A stretch of DNA of 23,618 bases from an uncultured Clostridia bacterium (GTDB lineage: Bacteria > Bacillota > Clostridia > Peptostreptococcales > Anaerovoracaceae), in assembly GCA_937915045.1 (NCBI GenBank), contig CALDNM010000190.1, forward strand, positions 1 to 23,618, given 5' to 3'. This document shows positions 22,586 through 23,618 of the stretch, piece after piece. Each line of letters begins with the position of its first letter. Position 1 is the first letter of the stretch. A program made the translations under genes and the position numbers. A model generated the notes under the pieces. It ran no database searches and was not told the DNA's origin. It saw only the letters and a program-made list of their open reading frames with translations.

Positions 22586-23569
22586 ATGTCGGAACGCGTA
22601 ACAGGATATTTTAGAAAATACTTGGATAAATTCGCTTTTGTTGAACTGTCGGAAGAATATCTGACACGTTCAAAGATAGGCGACATAATGGACGGTGTGC
22701 CGGTCCCTCTTAAAAAAGAGGATCTCGATAAATTCAGCGCCGGTGAAGGGGTCACTCCTGAGGGAATTGCGGAGGACATGTCAGAAGTCATGGGGTGCGA
22801 TCCGGATTTCAGATACGCTGAAAAATACACTTCATGTATAAACAGACTGTTTGCGGACAAGTATCAGTATCGCCTTATCAAGGAGGCAGGATCACTTGCT
22901 GACAGCGAACACTTTGACAGGGCATGTGTGCTGTACAGGGCCGCGCTCTGCCTTCAGCCGGAGATGCAGGACGCTATGTATGGATACGCGCGCGTATGCA
23001 GAAATATCTATATGGAAGCAACTGAGGCTGAAGATGAAGAGACGGTAGGGCGTTTCAAGGCGGAGTCGATGGAATCGTTTGAAAGGCTCACTCAGGTCCA
23101 CCCTAAATTCGCGCCGGGATACTATTACCTTGGATTCGCGTATCTTAATATAGGGCTGTATGTAAAGTCAGATCTCGCGTGGCGCGAGTATCTGAAGCTT
23201 GTCCCGGACGGAAAAGACAACGACGAAGTGACCGAGATCAAGGAAAAGGTCACGCAGCTTAAGGACCCTGTCGAGATCGAGAAGGGCTGTAATGAAGTCA
23301 TAGCGGGACGTTTCGAGAACGGCATAGTCATACTGGAGCCGTATATCGGTGGACGCTTCGATAAATGGTGGCCGCTTCACTATTACCTCGGGACCGCGTA
23401 CGCGCGTGTCGGGGACGATGACAGCGCTGAGCCGCGTTTCAAACGTGTTCTTCAGCTAAATGCCGCGCATATCGAGACTATGGAAGAGCTTTGCAATCTT
23501 TATCAGCGAAGAGGTGACGGAGAAGGCTGCGCGAAGTATAAAAAGAAAATAGAATTGGTAAAGATGTAA
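22586..23569 (+). CDS. TPR-repeat protein of unknown function
   Basis: I do not recognise a named family. The 327-residue protein has no signal peptide or membrane segment and is probably cytoplasmic. TPR-like helix pairs are visible around 97-131 (AGSLADSEHFDRACVLYRAALCLQP), 160-207 (AESMESFERL, then GYYYLGFAYLNIGLYVKSDLAWREYLKLVP), 234-252 and 263-296 (LHYYLGTAYARVGDDDSAEPRFKRVLQLNAAH). Residues 1-90 are not TPR-like and contain a run of acidic and polar helices. Such proteins usually mediate protein-protein contacts. ATG 22586 is 6 bases after argS; AAAGGA at 22569-22574 is rather far upstream for a ribosome binding site, so reinitiation after argS is possible. No terminator is seen in the 49 bases that follow. 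Confidence 0.8.
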   Translation: MSERVTGYFRKYLDKFAFVELSEEYLTRSKIGDIMDGVPVPLKKEDLDKFSAGEGVTPEGIAEDMSEVMGCDPDFRYAEKYTSCINRLFADKYQYRLIKEAGSLADSEHFDRACVLYRAALCLQPEMQDAMYGYARVCRNIYMEATEAEDEETVGRFKAESMESFERLTQVHPKFAPGYYYLGFAYLNIGLYVKSDLAWREYLKLVPDGKDNDEVTEIKEKVTQLKDPVEIEKGCNEVIAGRFENGIVILEPYIGGRFDKWWPLHYYLGTAYARVGDDDSAEPRFKRVLQLNAAHIETMEELCNLYQRRGDGEGCAKYKKKIELVKM

Positions 23570-23618
23570 TGTGATAAGACATATGTTACAGAAATAAACA
23601 AAAAATGAGAGGAACTCT

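Noticed and set aside
23605..23618. ATG at the right edge as the start of a new gene
   Set aside because: No ribosome binding site before it, and only four codons are visible; the AGAGGA that follows could itself serve a start beyond the window.
1..23618. Mobile elements, CRISPR arrays, tRNA/rRNA genes, phage or defence systems
   Set aside because: No repeat arrays, transposase or integrase motifs, tRNA-like cloverleaf or rRNA sequence was seen; gene order is an intact housekeeping region.

Overview
The window looks like a core chromosomal stretch from a Clostridia-type Bacillota (Firmicutes). Reasons: a division and cell wall (dcw) cluster opened by mraZ-rsmH-ftsL, a trmH-pheS-pheT-zapA-mutS2 run that is typical of Bacillota, strong AGGAGG-type ribosome binding sites, tight stop/start overlaps, frequent AUA and AGA/AGG codons, and intermediate base composition with striking CGCG enrichment inside genes. 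The lineage below class is inference; Anaerovoracaceae/Family XIII-like organisms would fit but cannot be shown from here.

Layout. (1) 1-434, minus strand: 5' part of lgt, running off the window. (2) 435-754: divergent AT-rich regulatory region with an lgt promoter, a 16-bp palindrome resembling an NrdR box, and 10-bp-phased AAAGTGGA repeats that are the probable MraZ operator. (3) 755-12895, plus strand: mraZ, rsmH, ftsL, a FtsI/PBP2-type transpeptidase, murF, mraY, murD, ftsW, murG, ftsQ/divIB and ftsZ. An intrinsic terminator at 12936-12970 ends the cluster. A second terminator-like hairpin sits between ftsL and the transpeptidase gene, and TATAAT elements lie before murF and ftsZ, so the cluster is probably several overlapping transcription units. 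(4) 12984-23569, plus strand: trmH-family RNA methyltransferase, pheS, pheT, zapA, mutS2, a DUF523 protein, argS and an unrecognised TPR protein, closely spaced or overlapping.

Together the first block makes lipid II (MurF and MurD on the UDP-precursor, MraY and MurG on the lipid carrier), polymerises and crosslinks it at the septum (FtsW with the transpeptidase), and assembles the divisome (FtsZ, FtsQ, FtsL, and ZapA from the second block). The second block is mainly translation (PheST, ArgS, RNA methylation) with MutS2. No ftsA, sepF, murC, murB or ddl lies in the window.

I found no mobile element, CRISPR array, tRNA, rRNA or defence system, and no convincing new multi-gene system. The items most worth a second look are regulatory (NrdR-like palindrome, MraZ repeats, mid-operon hairpin with a 10-codon leader ORF) and protein-structural (about 53-residue insertion in PheT, long coiled-coil ZapA, opposite charge of the FtsW and FtsQ cytoplasmic tails, broken Lgt signature at the window edge).
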